This document shows positions 45,863 through 56,370 of a stretch of DNA of 64,000 nt, in pieces. The translations under genes were made by a program, and so were the position numbers. Each line of letters begins with the position of its first letter. The first letter of the stretch is position 1. The stretch comes from Acidaminococcus massiliensis (lineage in GTDB: Bacteria; Bacillota; Negativicutes; Acidaminococcales; Acidaminococcaceae), in NCBI RefSeq assembly GCF_900095825.1, contig NZ_LT608315.1, forward strand, positions 795,872 through 859,871, given 5' to 3'. Under the pieces are notes generated by a model. That model was not told the origin of the DNA, made no database searches, and saw nothing but the letters and a program-made list of their open reading frames with translations.

Positions 45863-48800
45863 ATGAATAAGATTTATAAGGTTGTTTGGAGCAAGGTACG
45901 AAACTGCTATGTAGTCGTTTCAGAGCTGGCAAAGCGGAATATGCGGAATACCCGCAGCATTGTTACTTGCGGCAAAAACAAGGAGATTGTAGCTCTTTGC
46001 ACGGCTCTTTTGTGTAGCTTCGGTGGTGTGGCTTGGGCTGCGGATACTACTCCTGGTGCTGGCAATGGTGTGGCTATTGGCACTGGCAGTAATGCGCCAA
46101 AAACAGAAAATGTGGCTATTGGTAAAGGTGCTGGTATTTCTTACTCTAATGGGGCAAGCAATGCGACTGGTGATATCGTGGTCGGCAATGGAGCCAATAT
46201 TAATAACTATGCCAGCCAGGGCGGCAGTGTTGCTATTGGTAAAAATGCAAAGGTTGAAAATATGGCTGGCGGCGGAGAAGCCAGCTTCGCTTTCGGACAG
46301 ACTACTTTTAGCGGTAGCTGGTTTTCGTCAGCAAGAATACCTGCTGACCCGACAAAAGTGGTGGGCAGTGTTGCCATTGGCGATAACACCTTTGCTCGCA
46401 CCGGCAGCACGATGATTGGTTCTCATAATTACAAAGGAGCTTTAGGCGATACTACTGTAGACAGTGCTTCTACCAGGACAAGTGCACTAAATGTTTATGC
46501 TACTACCATTGGTGCCAATAGCTTTAGTAATGGGGCATTCACAACGAGTACTGGTGTATATAATATCATTTCCAGCGATTATAATGGAGGCCGTTTGGCA
46601 AACCCGGTAAAGAATTTAGGGGCCACGATTAATGGTTCTCTGAACAGCATCGAGGGAATGAGCGGGAATTATTATTCTGGAATAGCTAACACGGTTAGTG
46701 GGGTAGCGAATCGCACTTTCAATTCGAATGGATCACTGATTTATGGCGCTGGAAATGAAATTACAAATTCAGTAGTTTCCCTATATGATGCGCCAACGGA
46801 TAGCGGCAATTCTGCAAAAGCATTTGCAGAGACCTTGAGGGGCGTTATTAGAAATAATAATGGCGGTGGTTCCACCATGGCTATCGGCGGCGGGAATAAA
46901 GCCGACTATACGCAGAAAACATCTATTATCGGTGTTAATAATACGATTACGGGTACCTCTGCCAAAGTCGCCAATCTGAATTCTGTATCTGGATTTAAAA
47001 ACACCGTAACTAATGCGTCCAATAACATCATCATGGGAAACGATCATACTGTGACAGCAGATAACACGGTTGCTATTGGTGGTCTTTCTTCAGCAGATAC
47101 TCGTTCTGTAGCGAATACAACTTCTGTCGGATATGACTCCAAGGTGTCTGTTGAGGATGGTGTGGCCCTTGGATATAAGTCTAATTCTACAGTAGATAAA
47201 GGGCTGGTCGGGTATGACATAACGGGCGCAGATCACAGCGGCGATACAACTGGTACGTGGAAGTCTACGGCAGCAGCTGTTTCTGTAGGAGATGCATCCA
47301 CAGGATTGACTCGTCAGATTACCAATGTGGCTGCAGGTACGAAAGATACTGATGCAGTGAATGTGGCGCAGCTGAAAGCTTTGGATACGAAAGTAGCAAA
47401 TGGCACTGTTCATTACTATTCTGCCAAGAGCAGCAAACACGGTGCCGGATCGAACTATGACAATGACGGTGCCACCGCGGACGACAGCATGGTCATCGGG
47501 GTTTCCTCTTCTTCCGACGGTGTGAACAGCACGGTACTTGGCAATAACAACACACTGACCGGAGAGAAAAACGGTAAGAATAACAGTATCGTTGTTGGGC
47601 AGGGACTAACGGTAGCCGGGACTCACAATGCGGTATTCGGTACAGATTATGAAAACTATGACCACAAAGCGACCATGGTTTACGGCGAAGCGAATACCGT
47701 TCTTGGAGTGGGCAACTTGGTGGGCTATACGGCAAAAAAAGACCCTTCCGATCCGACGAAATGGATATATACAAAAAACAGCAGTGGAAGTGACCAGAAT
47801 GTAGTGGTAGGCCTGACAAATACCGCCAACGGCGGGAGTGTAGTAGTGGGGACAAGTTCTGTATCCGATAGTTTGGGAACTTCTATTGGTCACGGGAATA
47901 CTATTATAGGCATGGACGACCAAGGCGGGCAGCGAGGCGTAGCAGTTGGTAATGATCTGACGGTAAAAGGCGAAGAAGCGGTAGCTATCGGTACGAAAGC
48001 CGAGGCGAATGCAGATTGGACAATCGCTATGGGATCAAAGGCTCAGACTGAAAAGGATATGGATATGGCTATAGGTTACGGCGCGAAGGCTTCCGGCGGT
48101 TGGTCGATGGCTATGGGCGTAGCTAGTATTGCGGAGGGATCGACATCTACCGCATTAGGTTACATGGCCAAGGCAACTGTAGATGAAGGTGTGGCTTTGG
48201 GTTCGTACAGTGTGGCAAACACGGAAGCGGAAAAAGCTGGCTATGATCCCTCTACAAAGTCGGGTTCCACGAACACCACCTCTACTTGGAAATCTACGGC
48301 AGCTGCTGTTTCTGTAGGCAATACTGCAAGCGGCATCACGCGCCAAATTACTGGCGTAGCAGCCGGCACCAGTGATACAGATGCTGTTAACGTAGCTCAG
48401 CTAAAGAAAGCTGTTGCAGGGGCAGCAGATGGCAACGATACGCTAGTAAGCGGTACTGACGGGCTGAGCCTTTCAGGGAACACTCTTTCCATGACAGTGA
48501 AGGATACTGCAGGCAACGAAGTAAAGGGTTCCGTGGATCTGTCCTCTATTGCTGGGAGCGCGGATACAAGGAATACTGTTACTGCAGGAGAAAACGTCAA
48601 AATTGACGAAACACCAAATGCTGATGGGAGCTCTACTTATAAAATTAACGTAAAAGCTGATGGCAAAGTAGAGAGTGGTAATACAAGTATTGTAACAGGC
48701 GGAACTGTTTATAATGAAACACACCCAACGACTAACGGAACGTATATCAGTAAAGACAAATCTGCGGGCGAAAATTTAACAGCTCTGGATAATCAGGTTA

Positions 48801-49601
48801 AGACAAATGCTGATAGTATTTCTCGTATGGGAAATTCTATTGACAAACTGGGTAATCGTATTAACCGAGTGGGCGCAGGTGCAGCAGCTTTGGCAGCTCT
48901 GCATCCTCAGGACTTTGATCCAGATGATAAATGGGACTTTGCTGCTGGCTATGGTAATTATAAGAGTGCTCATGCAGTTGCCGTTGGGGCATTCTATCGT
49001 CCGACCGAAGATACTATGCTGAGTGTTGGCGGCAGCTTTGGGGGGCGGCGAAAATATGATCAATGCTGGAGTGACCTTCAAACTTGGCCAGCATAACCAT
49101 GTAAGCCGGTCCAGGGTAGCCATTGCCAAAGAGGTGCTGGCTTTGCGGCAAGACAACCAGGAACTGCGCAACGAAGTCAATGAACTAAAGACTATGCTCA
49201 AACAAGGAAGAACAAGTGATATTAAGAATGTTTCGTTCCCTGATGTACCCAAAGACCATTGGGCTTATGACTATGTAAAAACGCTGGCAGACAGAGGTTA
49301 TGTAACTGGATATCCTGATGGTGAATTCAAGGGGGATCGTTCTCTGACTCGTTATGAATATGCTGCGATTATCTATAGAGCCTTGCAAAATGGCGCACCT
49401 AGTGATGCAGATATGGCAAAAGCAGTCAATGAATTTGGGCCTGAGCTTGAACAAGTCCAAAATATTGAGCGCTTCCGTGTTGACAGGATTTCTGGCAAAG
49501 ATAATGATAGACATAAAGTTGAACGTGTCCGTATAAACGACAAAGACAACAAAGCAAAGAACGATTATCGTGATGTGTATGGCACGTCTATCCAAAAATA
49601 A
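45863..49601 (+). pseudogene. Trimeric autotransporter adhesin with C-terminal SLH domain, frameshifted at a G6 tract
   Basis: Reconstituted length is about 1245 residues. In order: ESPR-type extended signal peptide (MNKIYKVVWSKVRNCYVVVS, cleavage near AWA-A at ~59), YadA-like head repeats (VAIG/SVAIG motifs), two TDAVNVAQLK necks (about residues 494 and 837), stalk, YadA membrane anchor (NRVGAGAAALAALHP onward), periplasmic coiled coil (LRQDNQELRNEVNELK) and an SLH domain (FPDVPKDHWAYDYVKTLADR). One extra G in the run at 49040-49045 breaks the frame just before the last barrel strand; the first frame stops at 49096. Prophage cargo with own promoter and terminator. Confidence 0.88.
49040..49045 (+). 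other. G6 tract at the adhesin frameshift
   Basis: Six Gs follow TTT at codon 1060. Five Gs would give GGG GGC GGC GAA and join both halves of the YadA anchor. Possible slipped-strand switch. Confidence 0.7.
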
Positions 49602-49616
49602 GGCCCATTAAAATTT

Positions 49617-49670
49617 AAAGAGCCCCCTTATTTATTCTTTTGACAGAGTAAATAGGGGGCTCTTCTTTTG
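49617..49670 (+). terminator. Adhesin terminator
   Basis: AGAGCCCCCTTATTTA pairs with TAAATAGGGGGCTCT around a 12-nt loop, followed by TCTTTTG. Strong hairpin directly after the adhesin stop. Confidence 0.88.
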
Positions 49671-49711
49671 TAATCTTTGAGAATATGCTAGAAAAATGCA
49701 GCTGAAAAGAA

Positions 49712-49754
49712 TATAATAACACTCGTAAAGAAGAACAGATTAATCGTCCTGTTC
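49712..49754 (+). promoter_or_regulatory. Promoter and inverted-repeat operator of the NiaR-like gene
   Basis: TATAAT at 49712-49717 with a weak TAGAAA at -35. Just downstream GAACAG (49733-49738) and CTGTTC (49749-49754) form an inverted repeat around a 10-bp GATTAATC-containing centre, suitable for autoregulation. Confidence 0.5.
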
Positions 49755-49779
49755 ATTATGACTATAGGGAGGACAAAAC

Positions 49780-50358
49780 ATGATTAATCGCGAGAGAAGA
49801 GAAAAAGTCTTAGAAATTTTGCAAAACTCCACTGACCCTATTACAGGATTAAAACTGTCAAAACAGCTCAACGTAACTCGGCAGGTAATCGTGGGGGATA
49901 TAGCTATTCTCCGGAGCGGTGGGCACCCTATTATTTCATCAGCTAGAGGATATCTGCTTCCGGCTATTATGGGCCAAAAAGGTTGTGGTCATTGTATTGC
50001 TTGTAAGGGGAAGAAACTAGATAGTAAAGAACTTCTGGATGAAATGTACGCAGTAGTAGATAATGGTGGCACAATTTCTGGAATGAATTTAAAAAGCCCA
50101 ATTTATGGAGACCTACGGATTAAAATGGATATCCATAGTCGAAGAGATGCTCAACAGTATTTGCAACGAGTCAGACAAGCAGGCTTTCCTTTTATAACGG
50201 TGGCAACTGGGGGGCTGCACTCTTTGTATATTCAGACCCATAACGAGGAAGAGTTGCGGGCTATTAAAAAATGTCTGGATGGGCTAGGCTTATTAGATGA
50301 AAATTGCGAGATAGAACAACTGCCAACAGCAGGCAGATATCGCGGAATGTCAAAATAG
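49780..50358 (+). CDS. NiaR-like transcriptional regulator (HTH_11 + 3H domain), prophage-borne
   Basis: 192 residues. HTH_11 domain (REKVLEILQNSTDPITGLKL ... QVIVGDIAILRSGG, residues 1-55) and a 3H-type domain (ISGMNLKSPIYGDLRIKMDI ... GGLHSLYIQ). NiaR represses NAD-precursor genes using nicotinate and a metal held by histidines. Here a Cys-rich CGHCIAC stretch joins the domains and one histidine of the usual HLHT motif is absent, judged from remembered family members. Lying between the adhesin and attR, it is inside the prophage. Confidence 0.78.
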   Translation: MINRERREKVLEILQNSTDPITGLKLSKQLNVTRQVIVGDIAILRSGGHPIISSARGYLLPAIMGQKGCGHCIACKGKKLDSKELLDEMYAVVDNGGTISGMNLKSPIYGDLRIKMDIHSRRDAQQYLQRVRQAGFPFITVATGGLHSLYIQTHNEEELRAIKKCLDGLGLLDENCEIEQLPTAGRYRGMSK

Positions 50359-50377
50359 TGGAATGACAAATCAACGA

Positions 50378-50415
50378 AGGCTGTGAAAAGATGATCACTC
50401 ATTTTTCCACAGCCT
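50378..50415 (+). terminator. Terminator-like hairpin after the NiaR-like gene
   Basis: AGGCTGTG with additional GAAAA/TTTTC pairs and CACAGCCT; only a weak U-tract follows (GATTTATT). Confidence 0.55.
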
Positions 50416-50466
50416 GATTTATTCCGGCTGATCGTTACCGTGAACCTTCTGATTATAGGGGCAGAT

Positions 50467-50488
50467 ACGACAAAAAACGACAAAAATT
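50467..50488. repeat. Integrase arm-type sites, right end
   Basis: ACGACAAAAA directly followed by ACGACAAAAATT, the same pair and orientation as at 9941-9963, 111 bp inside attR. Confidence 0.6.
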
Positions 50489-50571
50489 CTACGTAAATTA
50501 CGATAATAATAGAAGAAAAGCATAAAACGCCTTTCATGGCCAACGTGATTCTGCCTATACTTTAGAAATAG

Positions 50572-50598
50572 TGGACAAATACATCCGTTAGGGGCTAA

Positions 50599-50601
<3 letters not shown>
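50572..50601 (+). promoter_or_regulatory. Hybrid obg promoter at the prophage right end
   Basis: TGGACA (50572-50577), 18 bp, TAAAAT (50596-50601). The -35 is phage DNA and the -10 overlaps the first bases of the attR core. It lies about 50 bp before obg and would restore its transcription in the lysogen. Confidence 0.5.
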
Positions 50602-51929
<1,328 letters not shown>

Positions 51930-51995
51930 ACTGACAGGGAGCAGAAATCCGGAAAAATCATCGGTTCATCTATTTTGCTGTGAGGGGTTGATTGC

Positions 51996-53120
51996 ATGGA
52001 GCGCGCTAAAATTGCAGAGGCCAAACGGGTGGTCGTGAAAGTGGGGACCAGTACCATCACCTATTCCAACGGGAAGATCAACTATGAGAAAATCGAAAAG
52101 CTGGCCCGGATCATGACGGACCTCCAGAACCAGGGAAAAGAAATGATCTTGGTGTCTTCTGGGGCCGGAGCTGCCGGTGTGGGCCGTCTGGGACTGGATG
52201 CCAAGCCATCTACGATCCCGGGCAAACAGGCCTGCGCTGCAGTGGGCCAAGGTATCCTGATGCATATCTATGAACGGCTTTTTGGCGAATATGGGCAGGT
52301 AGTGGCCCAGGTGCTCCTGACCAAAGCGGACATGGTGAACCGGCACAGCTACGCCAATGCCCGGAATGCTCTCCAGGAAATGATTTCCTGGGGGGTGATC
52401 CCCATCATCAATGAAAATGATGTGGTGGCCATCGACGAATTCAAGATCGGGGACAATGACAATCTCTCCGCTCTGGTGGCCAGCCTGGCCGATGCGGACC
52501 TGGACATCCTGCTGTCGGATATCGACGGGCTGTATACGGCCAATCCCAAGACCCATCCGGAGGCCAAACTGGTTTCTGTAGTAGAGGAAGTGACCCCGGC
52601 CATCGAGGCCACCGCCGGCGGAGTCGGTTCCAAGAATGCCACCGGCGGTATGCTCACCAAGCTCCAGGCAGCCAAGAATGCCATGAGCGCAGGCATCGCC
52701 CTGGTCATCGCCAATGGGGAAAACTTGGAGGTCCTGCGGCGGATCATGAAGGGCGAACCAGTAGGGACGCTGTTCGTCCCCCGGGAGAACCATCTCCGAT
52801 TCCGGAACCAGTGGCTGGCCTTCGGCTCTAAGATCAACGGTCAGCTCATCGTGGATGACGGACTGGCCAAAGCCCTGCGCCAAAAGGGAAGCTGCAGCAT
52901 CCTTCCCGTAGGGATCACCCGGGTGGAAGGCAATTTCGACAGCGGGGATACGGTCAGTGTGCTGGACCAAGAAGGCCATGAGCTGGCCCGGGGCATGACC
53001 AACTACAGTGCAGAAGATCTGGAACTGATCAAGGGCTGCAAAACCGGTCAGATCGAGGAAAAAATCGGCTACAAACATTATGATGAAGTCATCCACCGGG
53101 ACAACCTGGTGGTTCTGTAA
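51996..53120 (+). CDS. proB: Glutamate 5-kinase
   Basis: 374 residues: amino-acid kinase domain (VVVKVGTSTITYSNGKINYE, ILVSSGAGAAGVGRLGL, NENDVVAIDEFKIGDNDNLSA) and a C-terminal PUA domain (ISRxEGNFDSGDTVSVLDQEG region). First step of proline synthesis: glutamate to gamma-glutamyl phosphate. Feedback control by proline is known for the family. 14 bp before proA. Confidence 0.95.
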   Translation: MERAKIAEAKRVVVKVGTSTITYSNGKINYEKIEKLARIMTDLQNQGKEMILVSSGAGAAGVGRLGLDAKPSTIPGKQACAAVGQGILMHIYERLFGEYGQVVAQVLLTKADMVNRHSYANARNALQEMISWGVIPIINENDVVAIDEFKIGDNDNLSALVASLADADLDILLSDIDGLYTANPKTHPEAKLVSVVEEVTPAIEATAGGVGSKNATGGMLTKLQAAKNAMSAGIALVIANGENLEVLRRIMKGEPVGTLFVPRENHLRFRNQWLAFGSKINGQLIVDDGLAKALRQKGSCSILPVGITRVEGNFDSGDTVSVLDQEGHELARGMTNYSAEDLELIKGCKTGQIEEKIGYKHYDEVIHRDNLVVL

Positions 53121-53134
53121 AGGGGGCGGAAACC

Positions 53135-54391
53135 ATGTACGAAGTAGGAATGGTGCGGACCCAGGGAGAAGCTGCCAAAAAGGCTTCTCTTGATCTGGGC
53201 ATCTTGAATACCCGTGTAAAGAATGAAATCCTGGAAAGCATGGCAGAGGGACTCCTGGCGGAAGAGAAGACCATCTTGGACGCCAATGCTGTGGATATGG
53301 AAGAAGGACGGAAGAACGGGCTCCGGGAATCTCTCCTGGACCGGCTGCTGCTCACCCATGACCGGCTGGAGCAGATGGCCCGGGGAATCCGCCAAGTGGC
53401 CGGGCTGCCGGATCCAGTGGGACGGATCCTCAGTGGGTCCAGTCTGCCCAACGGACTGACCATCACCAAGGTCTCTGTGCCCCTAGGGGTCATCGGCATC
53501 ATCTATGAAGCCCGTCCCAACGTGACCGCCGATGCCATTGCTCTGTGCGTGAAAAGCGGGAACGCAGTGATCCTGAAGGGGGGGCGGGAAGCTCTCCATT
53601 CCAATAAAGCCGTCAGCGATGTGCTGGTCGCCTATGGAGAGAAAGCCGGCCTGCCCCAGGGAGCCGTCCAGTTTGTCAATGTACCGGAGCGGGCCGCTGT
53701 AGATGAACTGATCCATCTGGAAGGCCTGGTGGATGTGGTGATCCCTCGGGGCGGAGCCGGGCTGATCAAAAATGTGGTCCACAATGCCTCTGTGCCGGTG
53801 ATCGAAACTGGCGCCGGCGTCTGCCATACCTATGTGGATGCTTATGCCAACGTACCCATGGCAGTGGATATCGCCATGAATGCCAAGGTAAATCGGCCCT
53901 CCACCTGCAATGCCATGGAAACCCTGCTGGTCCACAAAGACATTGCGGATGCTTTCCTGCCGGCCATGCTGGAGGCTTACCAAAAAGCCCATGTAACCAT
54001 CCTGGGAGATGCCAGGACCCAAAGCTACAGCAGGGATGTGCAGCCGGCTACAGAAGAGGACTGGGCTACCGAGTACGGAGATCTGCGCCTTTCTGTGAAA
54101 GTGGTGGACAGCCTGGAAGAAGCGGTGGCCCATATCCGCCGGTACAGCACCGGTCATTCAGAAGCCATCGTGACGGACAACTACGAAAATGCCCGGAAAT
54201 TCCAGCAGCTGGTGGATGCGGCGGCGGTCTATGTGAATGCTTCCACCCGGTTCACCGATGGGTTTGAATTCGGGTTCGGAGCAGAAATCGGCATCAGTAC
54301 CCAGAAGCTCCATGCCAGAGGTCCCATGGCCCTGCCGGAACTGACCACCACCAAATACCTGGTCAATGGCAGCGGCCAAGTACGGAAATGA
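53135..54391 (+). CDS. proA: Gamma-glutamyl phosphate reductase
   Basis: 418 residues. GVIGIIYEARPNVTADA, catalytic-cysteine motif NRPSTCNAMETLLVH and FGFGAEIGISTQKLHARGPM are family signatures. It reduces gamma-glutamyl phosphate to glutamate semialdehyde with NADPH, forming a complex with ProB. Last gene before a terminator. Confidence 0.95.
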   Translation: MYEVGMVRTQGEAAKKASLDLGILNTRVKNEILESMAEGLLAEEKTILDANAVDMEEGRKNGLRESLLDRLLLTHDRLEQMARGIRQVAGLPDPVGRILSGSSLPNGLTITKVSVPLGVIGIIYEARPNVTADAIALCVKSGNAVILKGGREALHSNKAVSDVLVAYGEKAGLPQGAVQFVNVPERAAVDELIHLEGLVDVVIPRGGAGLIKNVVHNASVPVIETGAGVCHTYVDAYANVPMAVDIAMNAKVNRPSTCNAMETLLVHKDIADAFLPAMLEAYQKAHVTILGDARTQSYSRDVQPATEEDWATEYGDLRLSVKVVDSLEEAVAHIRRYSTGHSEAIVTDNYENARKFQQLVDAAAVYVNASTRFTDGFEFGFGAEIGISTQKLHARGPMALPELTTTKYLVNGSGQVRK

Positions 54392-54500
54392 ATGGACAGA
54401 AGGCCCCTGGACTGTAAGAATTATAGAGTTGTTTAAAATCTTTTCATGGGGAATTCATATTTCTTTCTTACAATATTTTCATCTATAAGAGAATGAGGGA

Positions 54501-54542
54501 ACGGATGTATGGAGAGCCATTCTCTGTGCATCCGTGTTTTTT
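54501..54542 (+). terminator. Terminator after proA
   Basis: ACGGATG/CATCCGT outer stem with an inner GAGA/TCTC pair, then GTTTTTT. It lies 110 bp after proA and 37 bp before the next gene. Confidence 0.75.
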
Positions 54543-54578
54543 CCTGCACCTGCAGGAAGATGATGGAGGGAAAACAGC

Positions 54579-55652
54579 GTGAACATCGTGCAGAAGCATA
54601 AAGTGCTGCTGATTGTCCTGGCAATCCTGATTGCCGGCGGAGCCGGCGGCTACAAGTACTACCAGGTCAAAAAGACCCAGGAAGCCGTGGCGGCCACCCG
54701 GACCGATGCAGTACAGCGGGGGGATCTGCGGAAGACCATTTCCGCTACCGGGGCTCTGAAAGCCCTGGACAACGTGGATATCAACTCCAAGATCACCGGG
54801 CGTATCGTCCAGGTCTATGTGACGGAAAACCAACATGTCACCGCCGGCCAAGCCCTGGTGAAACTGGATGACACGTCTTTAAAAGCCACTCAGGAAATGA
54901 AGCGGGCCACCATGGTGGACAAACAGGCCACCTACCAGAGAGACCAGGCTTTGTTGAGCCAGGGGGCCATTGCCCAGAGCGTGTTCGATACTGCCGAGGC
55001 GGAATATCTGGTGGCCAAGGCAGAATACGAACAAGCCACTTCCAACGTAGGAGATACAGTGATCAGTTCCCCTATCGACGGGTATGTGATCGGCAAACCC
55101 ACTCCTGTAGGCCAGACGGTATCTTCCGGTATTTCTACGCCCCAGGTATTGATGAGCGTAGCCAACCTGGACAAGATGCAGATCTATCTGATGGTGGATG
55201 AATCGGATATCGGCCAGATCAAACAGGGACAGACGGTAGAATTCACTGTGGACGCCTATCCCAACGAAACCTTCAAGGGGACCATCAGCCTGATCGGCCG
55301 CAGCGCGACTACCACCAACAATGTGAACTACTATACCTGCTATGTGGATGTGGAGAATTCCGAGGGGAAGCTGCTGCCTACCATGACTGCCCGGGCCAAT
55401 GTGATCGTGGATGAAATCCAAGACGCCCTGACCGTATCCAACAAATGCATCCATACGGAAAACGGAGAAAAGTATGTGCTGGTCTATGACAAAGACACCA
55501 ACACCACCCGGAAGGTAACGGTGAAGACCCTGCTGACCGGAGAAGACCGAGTGGCTGTGGAAGGGGATCTCCAGCCGGGCGACGAACTGGTGGTGAAGAC
55601 CACAAAAGCCACCGGCAGTACCAACAACAGACGGATGGGGCCTCCGATCTAA
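54579..55652 (+). CDS. MacA-like periplasmic adaptor of an ABC efflux system
   Basis: 357 residues. N-terminal membrane anchor (VLLIVLAILIAGGAGGYKYY), split lipoyl/barrel-sandwich halves (ALDNVDINSKITGRIVQVYV ... NVGDTVISSPIDGYVIGKPT), helical hairpin, beta barrel and membrane-proximal region ending NNRRMGPPI. It links the inner-membrane MacB-type complex encoded next to an outer-membrane channel, fitting a diderm cell. GTG start 8 nt after GGAGGG. Confidence 0.9.
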   Translation: MNIVQKHKVLLIVLAILIAGGAGGYKYYQVKKTQEAVAATRTDAVQRGDLRKTISATGALKALDNVDINSKITGRIVQVYVTENQHVTAGQALVKLDDTSLKATQEMKRATMVDKQATYQRDQALLSQGAIAQSVFDTAEAEYLVAKAEYEQATSNVGDTVISSPIDGYVIGKPTPVGQTVSSGISTPQVLMSVANLDKMQIYLMVDESDIGQIKQGQTVEFTVDAYPNETFKGTISLIGRSATTTNNVNYYTCYVDVENSEGKLLPTMTARANVIVDEIQDALTVSNKCIHTENGEKYVLVYDKDTNTTRKVTVKTLLTGEDRVAVEGDLQPGDELVVKTTKATGSTNNRRMGPPI

Positions 55653-55671
55653 GAGACGGGAGGACCGAGCC

Positions 55672-56370
55672 ATGAACGTCATTGAACTGAAAGACATTGT
55701 AAAAAGCTACCAGATGGGGGATACCATCGTCTATGCCCTGGACCATGTGACGGTGAATTTTGAAAAGGGGAAGTTCACCTCCATCGTAGGGCCTTCCGGC
55801 AGCGGGAAATCCACCATGATGAACATCCTAGGCTGCTTGGACCGGCCTACTTCCGGAGAATATTACCTGGAAGGGAAGAACATCGCCAACTATACAGACG
55901 ATGAACTGGCCCGGACCCGGAACCAGCGGATCGGCTTCGTGTTCCAGAGCTTCAACCTGCTGAGCCGGCTGACCGCCGTGGAGAATGTGGCCCTGCCTCT
56001 GATCTACGCCGGGGTGAATCTGGAAGAGCGGACGAAACGGGCGGAAAAGGCTCTGACCGATGTGGGTCTGGGAAGCCGGATGTACCACAAACCCAATGAA
56101 ATGTCCGGGGGCCAGCGGCAGCGGGTGGCCATCGCCCGAGCCCTTATCAACAATCCGGCCATCATCATGGCCGATGAACCCACCGGGAACCTGGACACTA
56201 AGTCCACCTTGGAAATCATCGATATCTTCGAGAAATTGAACCAGGAAGGGAAAACGGTGATCATGGTCACCCACGAACCGGAACTGGCGGCCATGACGCA
56301 GCGCATCCTGGTGATGCGGGATGGTCGGCTGACAGAAGAGAAAGAGGGAGGAGGCCAGGTCGTTGTTTAG
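55672..56370 (+). CDS. MacB-type ABC transporter ATPase
   Basis: 232 residues. Walker A GPSGSGKST, Q-loop QSFNLLSRLTAVENV, signature MSGGQRQRVAIARAL, Walker B IIMADEPTGNLD and H-loop VTHEPELA. LolD/MacB/FtsE-like ATPase that powers the permease encoded 8 bp inside its 3' end. Probably exports antibiotics, lipids or peptides. Confidence 0.93.
   Translation: MNVIELKDIVKSYQMGDTIVYALDHVTVNFEKGKFTSIVGPSGSGKSTMMNILGCLDRPTSGEYYLEGKNIANYTDDELARTRNQRIGFVFQSFNLLSRLTAVENVALPLIYAGVNLEERTKRAEKALTDVGLGSRMYHKPNEMSGGQRQRVAIARALINNPAIIMADEPTGNLDTKSTLEIIDIFEKLNQEGKTVIMVTHEPELAAMTQRILVMRDGRLTEEKEGGGQVVV

Noticed and set aside
46100..48200. Tandem DNA repeats or CRISPR in the adhesin gene
   Set aside because: The similarity reflects coding for YadA head repeats (VAIG-type motifs); spacing and sequence vary as in protein repeats.
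50378..50415. AGGCTGTG hairpin as the prophage boundary, because a similar stem occurs at 57744-57802
   Set aside because: Both are terminator stems; the left end of the prophage has no matching copy.
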